From an uncultured Chlorobiota bacterium (lineage in GTDB: Bacteria; Bacteroidota; Bacteroidia; Bacteroidales; JAADGE01), in assembly GCA_947311255.1 (NCBI GenBank), contig CAMZKL010000003.1, positions 59,829-123,828 of the forward strand: DNA of 64,000 nt. Reading direction: 5' to 3'. Position numbers and translations under genes: made by a program. This document shows positions 44,631 to 53,338 of the stretch, piece by piece. The notes beneath the pieces were generated by a model. The model had not been told where the DNA came from. It did no database searches and worked only from the letters and a program-made list of their open reading frames with translations. The first letter of the stretch is position 1; each line of letters opens with the position of its first letter.

Positions 44631-45152
44631 TTACGCAGTATAGTCTTCAATTTTTTTTATAAGTTTTGCAGGATTTCCTCCAATTACTTGATTTTTTTCA
44701 GTGAATGACTTTGTAACAACTGCTCCGGCAGCAACAACAGTATGCTCTCCAATTTCAACTTCGGGTAAAATAATACAATTTGCAGAAAGTATTGAATCTT
44801 TACCAATTTTTATGGGTTTTGCTTTTATATATTTATCATAATTATTTAGGGAATGATTTTGGCTTATAATAGTAACACCAGGACCTATCCATACATTCTC
44901 TCCGAAAATAATTCCGTTTCTTGCATCAAAATAGCACTTTAAGGATATCCCTGGATTTTTATTTGTTTTCTTTACTATTTTTTCAGGAGCTTTAATTTGT
45001 GAACTATAATGAACCGGCCAAGGAACTTTTCTGTTTATACCGACTATTTTTTGCATAAAAAAAACGGCAATTAATCTTTTTACAGGGTAATAGACAGATA
45101 AATCCATTTGTTTGTAAAATAGTTTCAAAAATTTTAAAACCAATAGCCTCAT
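44631..45152 (-). CDS. Left-handed beta-helix (hexapeptide) acyltransferase
   Basis: The 173-residue protein shows the hexapeptide repeat pattern in its second half. ARNGIIFGENVWIGPGVTII is followed by SQNHSLNNY, DSILSANCIILPEVEIGEHT and VVAAGAVVTKSF, and the protein ends with IGGNPAKLIKKI. This is typical of WbbJ/maltose-type O-acetyltransferases that use acetyl- or acyl-CoA. The His in NHSLNNY is the probable catalytic base. It lies 33 bases upstream of the GNAT-like gene and is probably co-transcribed with it. Confidence 0.88.
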   Translation of the reverse strand: MRLLVLKFLKLFYKQMDLSVYYPVKRLIAVFFMQKIVGINRKVPWPVHYSSQIKAPEKIVKKTNKNPGISLKCYFDARNGIIFGENVWIGPGVTIISQNHSLNNYDKYIKAKPIKIGKDSILSANCIILPEVEIGEHTVVAAGAVVTKSFTEKNQVIGGNPAKLIKKIEDYTA

Positions 45153-45203
45153 TTTGTTTTTCCAGTTAGTTTAACCAAAATATTTACACAAACATATAAA
45201 TAA

Positions 45204-45239
45204 TTTGAGGACTTGGCAACATAAAAACCAGTCCTCAAA
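45204..45239 (-). terminator. Hairpin downstream of gcvH
   Basis: TTTGAGGACT (45204-45213) and AGTCCTCAAA (45230-45239) are perfectly complementary around a 16-base loop. For the minus-strand gcvH transcript it begins 25 bases after the stop codon and is followed by AT-rich sequence. Confidence 0.65.
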
Positions 45240-45264
45240 ATATAATATTAAAAGTTGAAAATGC

Positions 45265-45645
45265 TTATTTGTTAATTAAAGTCGTATATTCTTCATTAGA
45301 TAATAAATCTTCCTTTTCTGAATCATTGTTTGAAGTAATTTTTATAACCCATCCGTCTCCATACGGGTCTGTGTTGATTAGCTCAGGGGTATCTTCTAAT
45401 TTTTCGTTAAATTCTATAACTTTACCACTTATAGGCATTAGCATATCCGAAACAGTTTTTACTGCCTCAATTGTTCCGAAAGTTTCATTTTTTTCAAGAT
45501 CTTCATCAACTGTTTCAACTTCTACAAAAACAATGTCTCCCAGTTCTCCTTGTGCAAACTCTGTTATTCCTACAACCGCAACATCACCTTCAAATCTTAT
45601 CCATTCGTGGTCTTTTGTGTATTTTAAATTTTCAGGGTAACTCAT
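45265..45645 (-). CDS. gcvH: Glycine cleavage system H protein
   Basis: The 126-residue protein has the lipoyl-carrier fold with the lipoylated lysine K63 in FGTIEAVKTVSDMLMPISG. The N-terminus YPENLKYTKDHEWIRFEG and the C-terminal LINTDPYGDGWVIKI are typical. It shuttles the aminomethyl group from GcvP (5310-8177) to GcvT (not seen here). The genes are 37 kb apart, so the system is not an operon in this genome. Confidence 0.97.
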   Translation of the reverse strand: MSYPENLKYTKDHEWIRFEGDVAVVGITEFAQGELGDIVFVEVETVDEDLEKNETFGTIEAVKTVSDMLMPISGKVIEFNEKLEDTPELINTDPYGDGWVIKITSNNDSEKEDLLSNEEYTTLINK

Positions 45646-45754
45646 AATCTATGTATTTATATTTGTTTATAATTATTTTTTTTAACTGCCCAAAAATATG
45701 AATATTGAATAATATAAAAAATGATTTATCCTTTATTTTTCAATAAATTATTAT

Positions 45755-48031
45755 TTACAAAACTCTTCTTTTTGCACCAATTATTAATTGCCCTAATGCA
45801 ATTCCTCCATCGTTAGAGGGAACTTTTGAAGAGGTATATACTTCAAACTTATTTTCTGTTAGTTTATTTTCAATATTTGAAAGTAAGTATTTATTTTGAA
45901 AAGTTCCTCCGGATAAAACAATTTTATTTAAAGCTGTTTCTTGCTTTATTATTTTTGCTGTTTCAATAACAAGATCTACAATAGTATTATGAAATTTTGC
46001 TGAAATAATTGAAATATCAATATTGTTTTTTATGTCTGAAATTATTTCCATAAAACATTCTTTAAAAGAAATAACTTCATTTATTGAAAAAGTATATAGC
46101 TCTTTAATATCCTCTCTAACAACACTTTCCAACTTCATTGGAGCTTCAGCATGATAAGCTGCTTTGTTTACAAGCCCTATGAGAGATGCAACAGCATCAA
46201 ACAATCTGCCTGCACTTGAGGTTTTGTGTGTATTGAAATTATTTTTAAGAATTTGAAGATACATTTTTACCTTTTCTTGACCAATTCCGTTGATAAAAAA
46301 ATCTAAATTACTAAAGATGTCTTCACCAAAATAATGATAAATATATGAAACTGCTGACCTCCATGGCTCTTTTGATACCATATCTCCTCCCGCAACTTTT
46401 ATGTACTCAAAATGAGTGAAACGTTTGTAGTTTGCTAAATCATTTATAAAAAACTCTCCTCCCCAAATGTTTCCATCATCGCCCAACCCTACACCATCGA
46501 AGCTAATGCCAATTACTTTTTCATCTATTTCATGTTCTGCCATGCAAGACACAATATGTGCATGATGGTGTTGAGCCTTAATCGTTTCTAAATCAGGATA
46601 TTGCATATGTAAATTTTCAGAAAATTTGGTAGAAATGTAATCAGGGTGTAAATCTGAAACTATTATTTTAGGCTTAAATCTAAAAAGTTTTTTATACAGA
46701 TTGTAACTTTCTTTATAAAACTCAAAAGTTTCTAAGTTTTTTAAATCTCCAATATGTTGGCTTAAAATTGCTTGGTTTCCTTTTCCAATACAAAAACAGT
46801 TTACAAATTCTGAACCCGCAGCAAATATTCCTTCTGTTTTAAATTTTGTATGAATGGGAGAAGGAGCATATCCACGAGAACGTCTAAATAAACGAAGTTT
46901 TTTATTCACAACTATTCCAACGCTATCATCAGTTCTGTTATGAATTTTACGATTGTAAGTTATTATTGCATCAACTTTTCCTACAAAAGTTTTTCTTGCT
47001 TCTTTGTTGCTTATTATTATTGGTTCGTCGGTTATATTTCCACTCGTAAGAACTATTGCGTCTGTTTTTAATTTCTCAAATATCATGTAATGAAAAGGCA
47101 TATATGGAAGCATAACTCCTATGTTTTTCAGCCCATTTGTTACAGAAAGTGCTAATTTATCTTTTGATTTCAACAAAACAATTGGTCTTTGCCACGATGT
47201 AAGTTCTTGTTTTTCTTTTTCTGATATTTTAGCATATTTATTCGCAATTTTCACATTCTTAATCATAACTGCAAATGCCTTGTTTTCTCTATTTTTAAGT
47301 TTTCGAAGTTTATTTACACTATTTTCATTTTGGGCATCACACATTAAATGATAACCTCCTAAACCCTTAATTGCCAACACACTACCCTTTTCTATAAGAT
47401 ACGAAACTATATCAGTTATATCTTTGGTATTTGTAATATAATTGCATTTGTAATGAAGTGTATAATGTGGGCCGCAAGTGTTGCAGGCAACAGGTTGTGC
47501 ATGAAACCGACGGTCGTACACATTTGTATATTCTGTTTTACAATTGTCGCACATTTCAAATTCTGCCATAGTAGTTTTTTCTCTGTCATATGGTAAATCT
47601 TTAATTATTGTGAAACGAGGTCCACAATTTGTGCAGTTTGTAAACGGGTAATTTATTCTGTGTTTTTGAACTTTTATATCGTTCAAACAAGCATCACAAA
47701 CAGCAATATCAGGGCTAACTTCTGTAACTGCGTTTGATGAACTCTTGCTTTTTTTTATTATGAAATTTGTAAAGTTTTCAAACTTAATTTCTGAAATAGT
47801 TATTTTTTTTATTGATGATGCAAGAGGGGCTTGTTTATTTATTTCTCCTATAAAATTATTTATTTCTGCTTTTGAACAACTTACTTTTATAAAAACTCCA
47901 TCGTTCCTATTTTCCACCCAACCTTTTAATTTTAAGTTTTCTGCAAGAACAAAAATAAAGGGTCTAAAGCCAACCCCTTGTACAAGACCTGTTATTTTTA
48001 ATTTATATGTTTGTTGCTTCTGTTCTGACAT
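45755..48031 (-). CDS. hypF: Carbamoyltransferase HypF
   Basis: The 758-residue protein has the full HypF order. An acylphosphatase domain (about 1-95, LVQGVGFRPFIFVLA) is followed by two zinc fingers (about 110-185, CDACLND, CTNCG, CDNCKTEY, CNTCG). A YrdC-like domain (about 200-385, LAIKGLGGYHLMCDAQN) and a Kae1-like domain (about 395-758, QHHHAHIVSCMAEHEI and ISFDGVGLGDDGNIWGGEFF) complete it. It makes the carbamoyl group for the cyanide ligands of NiFe-hydrogenases. No hydrogenase or other hyp gene is in the window, so either they lie elsewhere or the gene is solitary. Confidence 0.95.
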   Translation of the reverse strand: MSEQKQQTYKLKITGLVQGVGFRPFIFVLAENLKLKGWVENRNDGVFIKVSCSKAEINNFIGEINKQAPLASSIKKITISEIKFENFTNFIIKKSKSSSNAVTEVSPDIAVCDACLNDIKVQKHRINYPFTNCTNCGPRFTIIKDLPYDREKTTMAEFEMCDNCKTEYTNVYDRRFHAQPVACNTCGPHYTLHYKCNYITNTKDITDIVSYLIEKGSVLAIKGLGGYHLMCDAQNENSVNKLRKLKNRENKAFAVMIKNVKIANKYAKISEKEKQELTSWQRPIVLLKSKDKLALSVTNGLKNIGVMLPYMPFHYMIFEKLKTDAIVLTSGNITDEPIIISNKEARKTFVGKVDAIITYNRKIHNRTDDSVGIVVNKKLRLFRRSRGYAPSPIHTKFKTEGIFAAGSEFVNCFCIGKGNQAILSQHIGDLKNLETFEFYKESYNLYKKLFRFKPKIIVSDLHPDYISTKFSENLHMQYPDLETIKAQHHHAHIVSCMAEHEIDEKVIGISFDGVGLGDDGNIWGGEFFINDLANYKRFTHFEYIKVAGGDMVSKEPWRSAVSYIYHYFGEDIFSNLDFFINGIGQEKVKMYLQILKNNFNTHKTSSAGRLFDAVASLIGLVNKAAYHAEAPMKLESVVREDIKELYTFSINEVISFKECFMEIISDIKNNIDISIISAKFHNTIVDLVIETAKIIKQETALNKIVLSGGTFQNKYLLSNIENKLTENKFEVYTSSKVPSNDGGIALGQLIIGAKRRVL

Positions 48032-48095
48032 TAAAATTTAATGGCTTATTTTATTGGGTAATTGTTTATTCAGTATTCTGAAAAATGATTATTCC

Positions 48096-48115
48096 TTAAG
48101 AGGACTTCTGAAAAT
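48096..48115 (+). repeat. Half copy of inverted repeat family A
   Basis: TTAAGAGGACTTCTGAAAAT matches the left arm of the 85-137 repeat with two changes. I found no partner arm nearby, so it is probably a decayed half-element. Confidence 0.4.
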
Positions 48116-48299
48116 TTTAAATGACACAATGTATAATTATTCAATAAGATAATGTTTTTGTAAAACGTACTAAATGACTAATTTTCAAAAAGTTAAATCT
48201 TAGTATTGTTATGTTTATTTTTTCAATATTGTATATTTACAGCATTATATAATTTAAAACGTTTATATAAATATTATTATATTAAGTTTTAATTTTTCC

Positions 48300-48317
48300 A
48301 CTAAATTTGTGGTAGAA
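48300..48317 (-). repeat. Dispersed motif family B, copy 2
   Basis: This is an exact 18-base reverse-complement match to 34238-34255. It lies 14 bases before the hairpin at 48331-48374. Read on the minus strand it continues GGAAAAATTAAAA, similar to the sequence after copy 3. Confidence 0.6.
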
Positions 48318-48330
48318 CCAATATAATAAA

Positions 48331-48374
48331 AAAGCAAACTTATGAAATTATTCGTAATTTCATAAGTTTGCTTT
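48331..48374. repeat. Perfect hairpin with 20-bp arms and TTCG loop
   Basis: AAAGCAAACTTATGAAATTA (48331-48350) and its exact reverse complement (48355-48374) flank TTCG. As RNA this is a long stem with a UUCG tetraloop on either strand's near equivalent. It lies in a gene-poor gap and is not directly behind a stop codon, so it is not an obvious terminator. Confidence 0.85.
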
Positions 48375-48525
48375 AACTCGTATTATTATGCTAGGCATGA
48401 CAAGGGAGCAAAAAACTAAGAGTTGCTGCCTTAAAATGCTGACAAACAGAAAAGTAAGATAACTAAAAACAACATATATTTCAGCTGAAATTTAATATCT
48501 ATTAAATATTGCAGCGGCAGAGTAT

Positions 48526-49566
48526 TTATTCAACCTTTATTTTCAATACAAAACTTCCTTTATCTAAACCGTCTGCACCAGCGACACCTATAACAACTTT
48601 ATATCCACGTGTTGTTGCATTTAGACTTACACTTCTTGTGTGGTCTTGTGTTTTACCTCTTTTTTTATAATCCCATTTATGGTCTGCTTCGCAAGTTATG
48701 CAAGAGCTTAAGTTAGGAACCATAGCATTGCTGTTAAGACCAACCATATAAGCATAAATACTCATATTAGCATTTTTATCATCTGGAACAACAGTTATTT
48801 TCATTTTAGAATAAGTTGGTATTTCGCTTACAAAAATAATATGATTTCCTGTAAATTTTTTATTTTGTGTTGCAGGAAAACAAGCATTTGAGCTGTTTGA
48901 AGCCCAAGAGAGGTCATGAATTTTCACACCTTCTGCCAAATCTCCTCTGTAGGCAAGAGTTTTTCCTTTTTCACTTTTTGTAGAATACATTTTTAATGGT
49001 TTTTGCGTGCTTGTATTTTTCACACGAGACTTCAAGTTGATTTCTAAGGTGTATTCTCCATGGTCTAAACCGTCTGCACCAGTTACTCCTATAAAAATAT
49101 TATATGGATTAGTTGTTGAATTAAATCGAATTGTTCTTGTGTGATCTTGTGTTTTTCCTCTTTTTTTGTAATCCCACTTATGCTCGGCTTCACAAGAAAC
49201 ACATCTGTCCAAATTTGGAACAATTGGGTATCTATTAGTGCCTACCTGGTAGCCATAAATACTGAAATTTGCATTCTTATCTTTTGGAATTACAGTAATG
49301 AAAACTTCAGAATACTCTGGTATTGAAAATCCATGTAAAACATGTTTTCCTGTAAATTTTTTATTTTGAGTTGCAGGAAAACACGCGTTTGAACTTGTGG
49401 ATGCCCACCTTAAATTTTCCATAAAAAAACCGTTGGATAAATTCCCGGAAAATGATGTTATTTGATTTGGTTTTGCATCAATTGAAATAACTCCCTGTGG
49501 GAATTGTGCAAAAATTGAACTAGCAGTTAGCATAAATACTATTGTTAAAAGATTGTGTTTTTTCAT
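48526..49566 (-). CDS. Exported protein built from two near-identical repeats
   Basis: I do not recognise a named family. The 346-residue protein has a signal peptide (about 1-20, ending SIFA). Two tandem copies of a module of about 130 residues follow (roughly 50-180 and 215-345). Each copy carries SSNACFPATQNKKFTG, a strand pair ending in DKNAN and YGY or YAYMVG, CxxCEA(E/D)HKWDYKKRGKTQ, DHTR, and a GADGLD loop near its end. The repeats are highly similar, suggesting recent duplication. Conserved Cys (one plus a CxxC pair per copy) point to disulfides or metal. The fold may be a PPC-like beta-sandwich. No T9SS sorting domain is present, so it is probably periplasmic. Confidence 0.75.
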   Translation of the reverse strand: MKKHNLLTIVFMLTASSIFAQFPQGVISIDAKPNQITSFSGNLSNGFFMENLRWASTSSNACFPATQNKKFTGKHVLHGFSIPEYSEVFITVIPKDKNANFSIYGYQVGTNRYPIVPNLDRCVSCEAEHKWDYKKRGKTQDHTRTIRFNSTTNPYNIFIGVTGADGLDHGEYTLEINLKSRVKNTSTQKPLKMYSTKSEKGKTLAYRGDLAEGVKIHDLSWASNSSNACFPATQNKKFTGNHIIFVSEIPTYSKMKITVVPDDKNANMSIYAYMVGLNSNAMVPNLSSCITCEADHKWDYKKRGKTQDHTRSVSLNATTRGYKVVIGVAGADGLDKGSFVLKIKVE

Positions 49567-49659
49567 TGTTTATATTTTAATAATTTTTGGAAAAATATAA
49601 ACAAAGCACAATATTTTATAAATAATTTGATAGAATAACTAAAAAAGGCGATAAAATAA

Positions 49660-52110
49660 TTATATTCCTCCTTCATTGCCCTCATCCATACCTTCTCTTT
49701 CTCGTCGTTTTTGCTTGTAGTTATTTATTTTATAAGATAGACTCAAGGTAAAAACCGGTGCTTCTCTATACATATTTTCAGAAGAAGAGAATCCTTCTCC
49801 TATTACCGTGTAGTTATAATTTCCTGTTTTAAAAATGTCTCTAACTTTAAAAGTAACAGATAATTTTCGTTTGAAAAAACTATGTTTGTATGCAGCTCCG
49901 AAGTAAAAGAAACCTTCTCTATTTCCTTGTGCTGTTACAGTTGGGGCATTATATACTCCATCCACCTGAAATCGGTTGTTTTTAGAGAAAATAAAAGTGG
50001 ATTTAAGTCTAAAATCATAATTTGTACTTTTAGAACTTGTTGTTACTCCAGCAGTTTCTCCTTCAAGATTAAATCTGTAAATGTTTGAATTTGCATATAT
50101 CAACCACCACTTTAAAACTTCAATATTTCCTGATATTTCAGAACCAAATGCATATTTTTTATCAAGATTATCAAAAGTTTTTAATATTCTTCCATCATCA
50201 GTTAATTTTTGAATCCTGTTTATTGAATTATTTGTTTGTCTAAAATATGCTGTAATATTCAGAGAAGATTTTTTAATCTGCTTATTATAAGAGAGTTCGT
50301 ATGAGTCAACATACTCGGGTATTAAAGAAGGGTTTCCTATTCTTACAGAATAAGAGTCTGAATAGCCAGGGAAAGGGTTTAGGTACCAATGGCGAGGTCT
50401 ATTAACTCGTTTGCTATATGAGGTCTGAATTTGCTGAGTTCCTGAGAGTTTTTTTGTTAAATGAATGCTTGGAAAAATATCAAATCTTTGTAATGGATAA
50501 TATTCTTTTGTTATAACTTTCTCAATTAGTCTGTCTGTGTATTCGCCCCTAAGCCCTAGCATAAATTGAAGTCCTATTATATCTCCTGACAAAGTTGAAT
50601 ATATTGAATGTATATTTCTAATAAGCGTGAAATTATTGCTGTATGTTTCATCTATTATCCAATTTTCTGCAATATAATTCTCGTATTTATAATCGCCGGG
50701 AGTGTTTCTCATTCTTGATTGTAAACCTGCTTCAAATTTTATTTTATTAGTAATCGGGAAGGTATAGTCCAATTTTAATCTGATTATTTTTTTTGCTCTG
50801 TTTTGAAATGTTCTAGATTGGATAGAGCTTAAAATATCAATATAATTTTCTGTTGTATTATTTTCCTTAATATTATTTATTATTCCTCCATTTCTATCTG
50901 AATATTGTGCTGATGTAAAAATTTCGTGTCCTTTTTTATTAAATTTATGAGTGTAATCAAAACTTACTGAATAAAACCCTCCATCAACATCATATCTTCC
51001 GGTATTATGAAAATACAAGTTTGAAGTATAAGGATTTGAGTATTCATTAATATTAAAATCTGTTCCCATTCCAAAGCCAAAAAATCCATATTTTGCAGAA
51101 AGTGAAACAGTATTTTTTTTATTTATATAAAAATCCATTCCGCCTTTTATAGAATAATATTTCCTTTGATGACTTCTTATAGATTCCGAATTTAAAAAGT
51201 TTATAGTATCGTTTAAAACAGTTTTTCTTAATGATTTTCCTGAAAAAGTATAAGTTCTGTCGCCATAATTTGCTCCTATAAAATAATTAAATTTTTTAGT
51301 TCTATAGTTTAATAAAAAATCCGTTGAATATTTATTGCCTGTTCCAATTGAAACATTAACAATACCAGTTAATCCGGTTTTTTTGCCTTTTTTCATTATT
51401 ACATTAATAATTCCTGTAGTACCATCAGGATCAAATTTCACAGAAGGGTTTGTAATTATTTCAATATTTTCAACAGATGATGCAGGAATTTGTTGCAAAA
51501 TATCATTTGCATCTAAAACACTTGGTTTTCCATCTATTAAAACCATAAAATTTGAACTCCCCCGCATTGTTACATTTCCATCAATGTCAACCTGTACAGA
51601 GGGAGTATTTTCTAATACATCAACAAGAGTTCCGCCTGTCGAATTTATGCTTTTACTTATGTTTATAACTTTTCTGTCAATTTTATATTCAATAAAATCT
51701 TGTTCTGCTGTTACTTCAACACCTTCAATGTTTTCAAGTGATTGTTTTAAAAAAACCTCACCTACATTAATATTTCTAGATTTTGGGTTTATAATAATAT
51801 TATCTATAGTTTTCTTATAATAGCCAATAAAATCTACTTCTAAAAAATATCGACCGTATTTAACATTAGTTAATTCAAAGAAAGATTTTTCATTAGAAAT
51901 TACACCGGATACAAGGGAAGAATCTTTTTTACTATACAATACAGCATTTGCAAATATTACAGGTTTTTTGGTATTGATATCTGTAACCGTTCCTTTTATT
52001 GTACCATTAATAGGCATTCCTGCTTTTAAATTTCCTGAGTGTGTATGTCTTTCTTGCGACAGTAAAAAACTTGTTTGTAATATTAAAAATATAAAAAAAA
52101 TATGCTTCAT
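49660..52110 (-). CDS. TonB-dependent receptor (outer-membrane beta-barrel family protein)
   Basis: The 816-residue protein has a signal peptide (1 to about 18). A CarboxypepD_reg-like domain (about 35-115, GTVTDINTKKPVIFANAV) and a plug-like region (about 130-240, STGGTLVDVLENTPSVQVD, then DGNVTMRGSSNFMVLIDGKP) follow. A large barrel with the OMP_b-brl_3 pattern completes the body. It ends in an unusual acidic-glycine tail (EREGMDEGNEGG) after the last strand. The substrate is unknown. There is no SusD partner. The neighbouring repeat protein (48526-49566) is 93 bases downstream on the same strand and could be a partner. Confidence 0.9.
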   Translation of the reverse strand: MKHIFFIFLILQTSFLLSQERHTHSGNLKAGMPINGTIKGTVTDINTKKPVIFANAVLYSKKDSSLVSGVISNEKSFFELTNVKYGRYFLEVDFIGYYKKTIDNIIINPKSRNINVGEVFLKQSLENIEGVEVTAEQDFIEYKIDRKVINISKSINSTGGTLVDVLENTPSVQVDIDGNVTMRGSSNFMVLIDGKPSVLDANDILQQIPASSVENIEIITNPSVKFDPDGTTGIINVIMKKGKKTGLTGIVNVSIGTGNKYSTDFLLNYRTKKFNYFIGANYGDRTYTFSGKSLRKTVLNDTINFLNSESIRSHQRKYYSIKGGMDFYINKKNTVSLSAKYGFFGFGMGTDFNINEYSNPYTSNLYFHNTGRYDVDGGFYSVSFDYTHKFNKKGHEIFTSAQYSDRNGGIINNIKENNTTENYIDILSSIQSRTFQNRAKKIIRLKLDYTFPITNKIKFEAGLQSRMRNTPGDYKYENYIAENWIIDETYSNNFTLIRNIHSIYSTLSGDIIGLQFMLGLRGEYTDRLIEKVITKEYYPLQRFDIFPSIHLTKKLSGTQQIQTSYSKRVNRPRHWYLNPFPGYSDSYSVRIGNPSLIPEYVDSYELSYNKQIKKSSLNITAYFRQTNNSINRIQKLTDDGRILKTFDNLDKKYAFGSEISGNIEVLKWWLIYANSNIYRFNLEGETAGVTTSSKSTNYDFRLKSTFIFSKNNRFQVDGVYNAPTVTAQGNREGFFYFGAAYKHSFFKRKLSVTFKVRDIFKTGNYNYTVIGEGFSSSENMYREAPVFTLSLSYKINNYKQKRREREGMDEGNEGGI

Positions 52111-52499
52111 ATGTGTATTTTTATTGAGTTTAAAGGTTTCATAAATTTTTTTGTGAAAGCAAAAACCGTGTGTATGAACCTTATTTAATATATTTTGCTT
52201 TTTTTAGGCTATGTACCTAATGCAACATCTTATTATAGTAGGTTTTAATTTGACTTCTGAAAACAAAAAAGGTTTATTCTTAGAATTAATATTTTCCTAA
52301 ATTTAACCCACTTTTTACGTTAAAACTTACTAGCTTAACAGTATCAATGCTATACTAAAAGCAGTAAAACTTTAAATTTTATAGTAGTTTGAACACTCAG
52401 AACGAAAGCCTAATACATAAAATTGCGAATAAAAAATGTCTCAAAGATGTAGAAAATAATTTATTAAAAGAAACTGTTTTATATTTGCAAAAAAAAGGA
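52111..52499. other. Divergent spacer before the CvfB-like gene
   Basis: The 389 bases hold the start region of the TonB-dependent receptor (minus) and the leader of the S1 protein (plus). A short match to family A (GACTTCTGAAAA, 52252-52263) is present. An in-frame TTG at 52389 would extend the S1 protein by 37 residues, but ATG 52500 with TATATTTG at 52480-52487 just upstream seems the better start. Confidence 0.5.
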
Positions 52500-53330
52500 A
52501 TGATTGAAATAGGAAATTTTAATACACTAAAAGTTGTAAAAGAAGTTGATTTTGGAGTTTATCTTGACGGAGGAGAAGAGGGCGAAATTTTAATGCCAAA
52601 AAAATATGTTCCGGAAGGCTTAAAACCAGATGATGAAATTGAAGTTTTTATTTATTCTGACACAGAAGATATGCTTGTTGCCACAACAGAAACTCCTTTA
52701 GCAAAAGTAAATGAGTTTGCATATTTGGAAGTAAATGCTGTAAATAAATATGGGGCTTTTTTGGAATGGGGGATTATAAAGGAACTTCTTGTTCCGTTTA
52801 GAGAACAAAAAACTGATATGGAAAGAGGCTATTCTTATATAGTTTATATTTATCTTGATGAACAAACGAAAAGACTAGTTGCTTCTGCAAAAATTAATAA
52901 GTTTTTAAGTGTTGACCCTCTCTACGGAGCAAATGAACAAGTGGATATTCTTATTCAACAAAAAACAGACATAGGTTATAAAGCAATAATTGATAATAAA
53001 TTTGGCGGATTATTATATAAAAATGAAGTTTTTAAAGAAATAAATAAAGGCGACAGATTAAAAGCATACATTAAAAAAGTTAGAGAAGATGGAAAAATAG
53101 ATCTTACACTTCAAAAAACCGGCTACGGGAAAATTGATTCAGTTTCTCAAAACATTATGGATTTAATTAAAGAAAACAACGGATTTATTGCTGTTAATGA
53201 TAAGAGTTCGCCTGACATGATAAAAGCTTTGTTCGGAATAAGCAAAAAATCATTTAAAAAAGCTATTGGGGCTTTGTATAAAAGCAGACTTATTAAGTTT
53301 GAAAAAGATGGAATATGTATTGTTTCTTAA
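52500..53330 (+). CDS. CvfB-like S1 RNA-binding protein
   Basis: From ATG 52500 the protein has 276 residues, the usual CvfB/YitL size. Its start MIEIGNFNTLKVVKEVDFGV is the usual N-terminus of the family. Three S1-like domains follow (about 3-65, 72-140 and 150-215; for example GVYLDGGEEGEILMPKKYVP, YGAFLEWGIIKELLVPFREQ and KAYIKKVREDGKIDLTLQK). A C-terminal winged helix (about 220-276, MIKALFGISKKSFKKAIGAL) ends the protein. Relatives bind RNA and affect virulence gene expression or translation. It ends 8 bases from the convergent BASS transporter. Confidence 0.85.
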   Translation: MIEIGNFNTLKVVKEVDFGVYLDGGEEGEILMPKKYVPEGLKPDDEIEVFIYSDTEDMLVATTETPLAKVNEFAYLEVNAVNKYGAFLEWGIIKELLVPFREQKTDMERGYSYIVYIYLDEQTKRLVASAKINKFLSVDPLYGANEQVDILIQQKTDIGYKAIIDNKFGGLLYKNEVFKEINKGDRLKAYIKKVREDGKIDLTLQKTGYGKIDSVSQNIMDLIKENNGFIAVNDKSSPDMIKALFGISKKSFKKAIGALYKSRLIKFEKDGICIVS

Positions 53331-53338
53331 ATCTGCTT

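Larger units (their letters stand above)
48032..48525. other. 494-base intergenic region with three repeat elements
   Basis: No reading frame is supported. In order it contains half of repeat family A (48096-48115), a reverse copy of motif family B (48300-48317) and a perfect 20-bp-arm hairpin with a TTCG loop (48331-48374). The remaining sequence up to 48525 shows nothing recognisable. Confidence 0.6.

Noticed and set aside
52389..52499. Extended CvfB-like protein starting at TTG 52389
   Set aside because: The family normally begins at the MIEIG sequence (ATG 52500), and a -7-like element lies just before it. The in-frame extension cannot be fully excluded.
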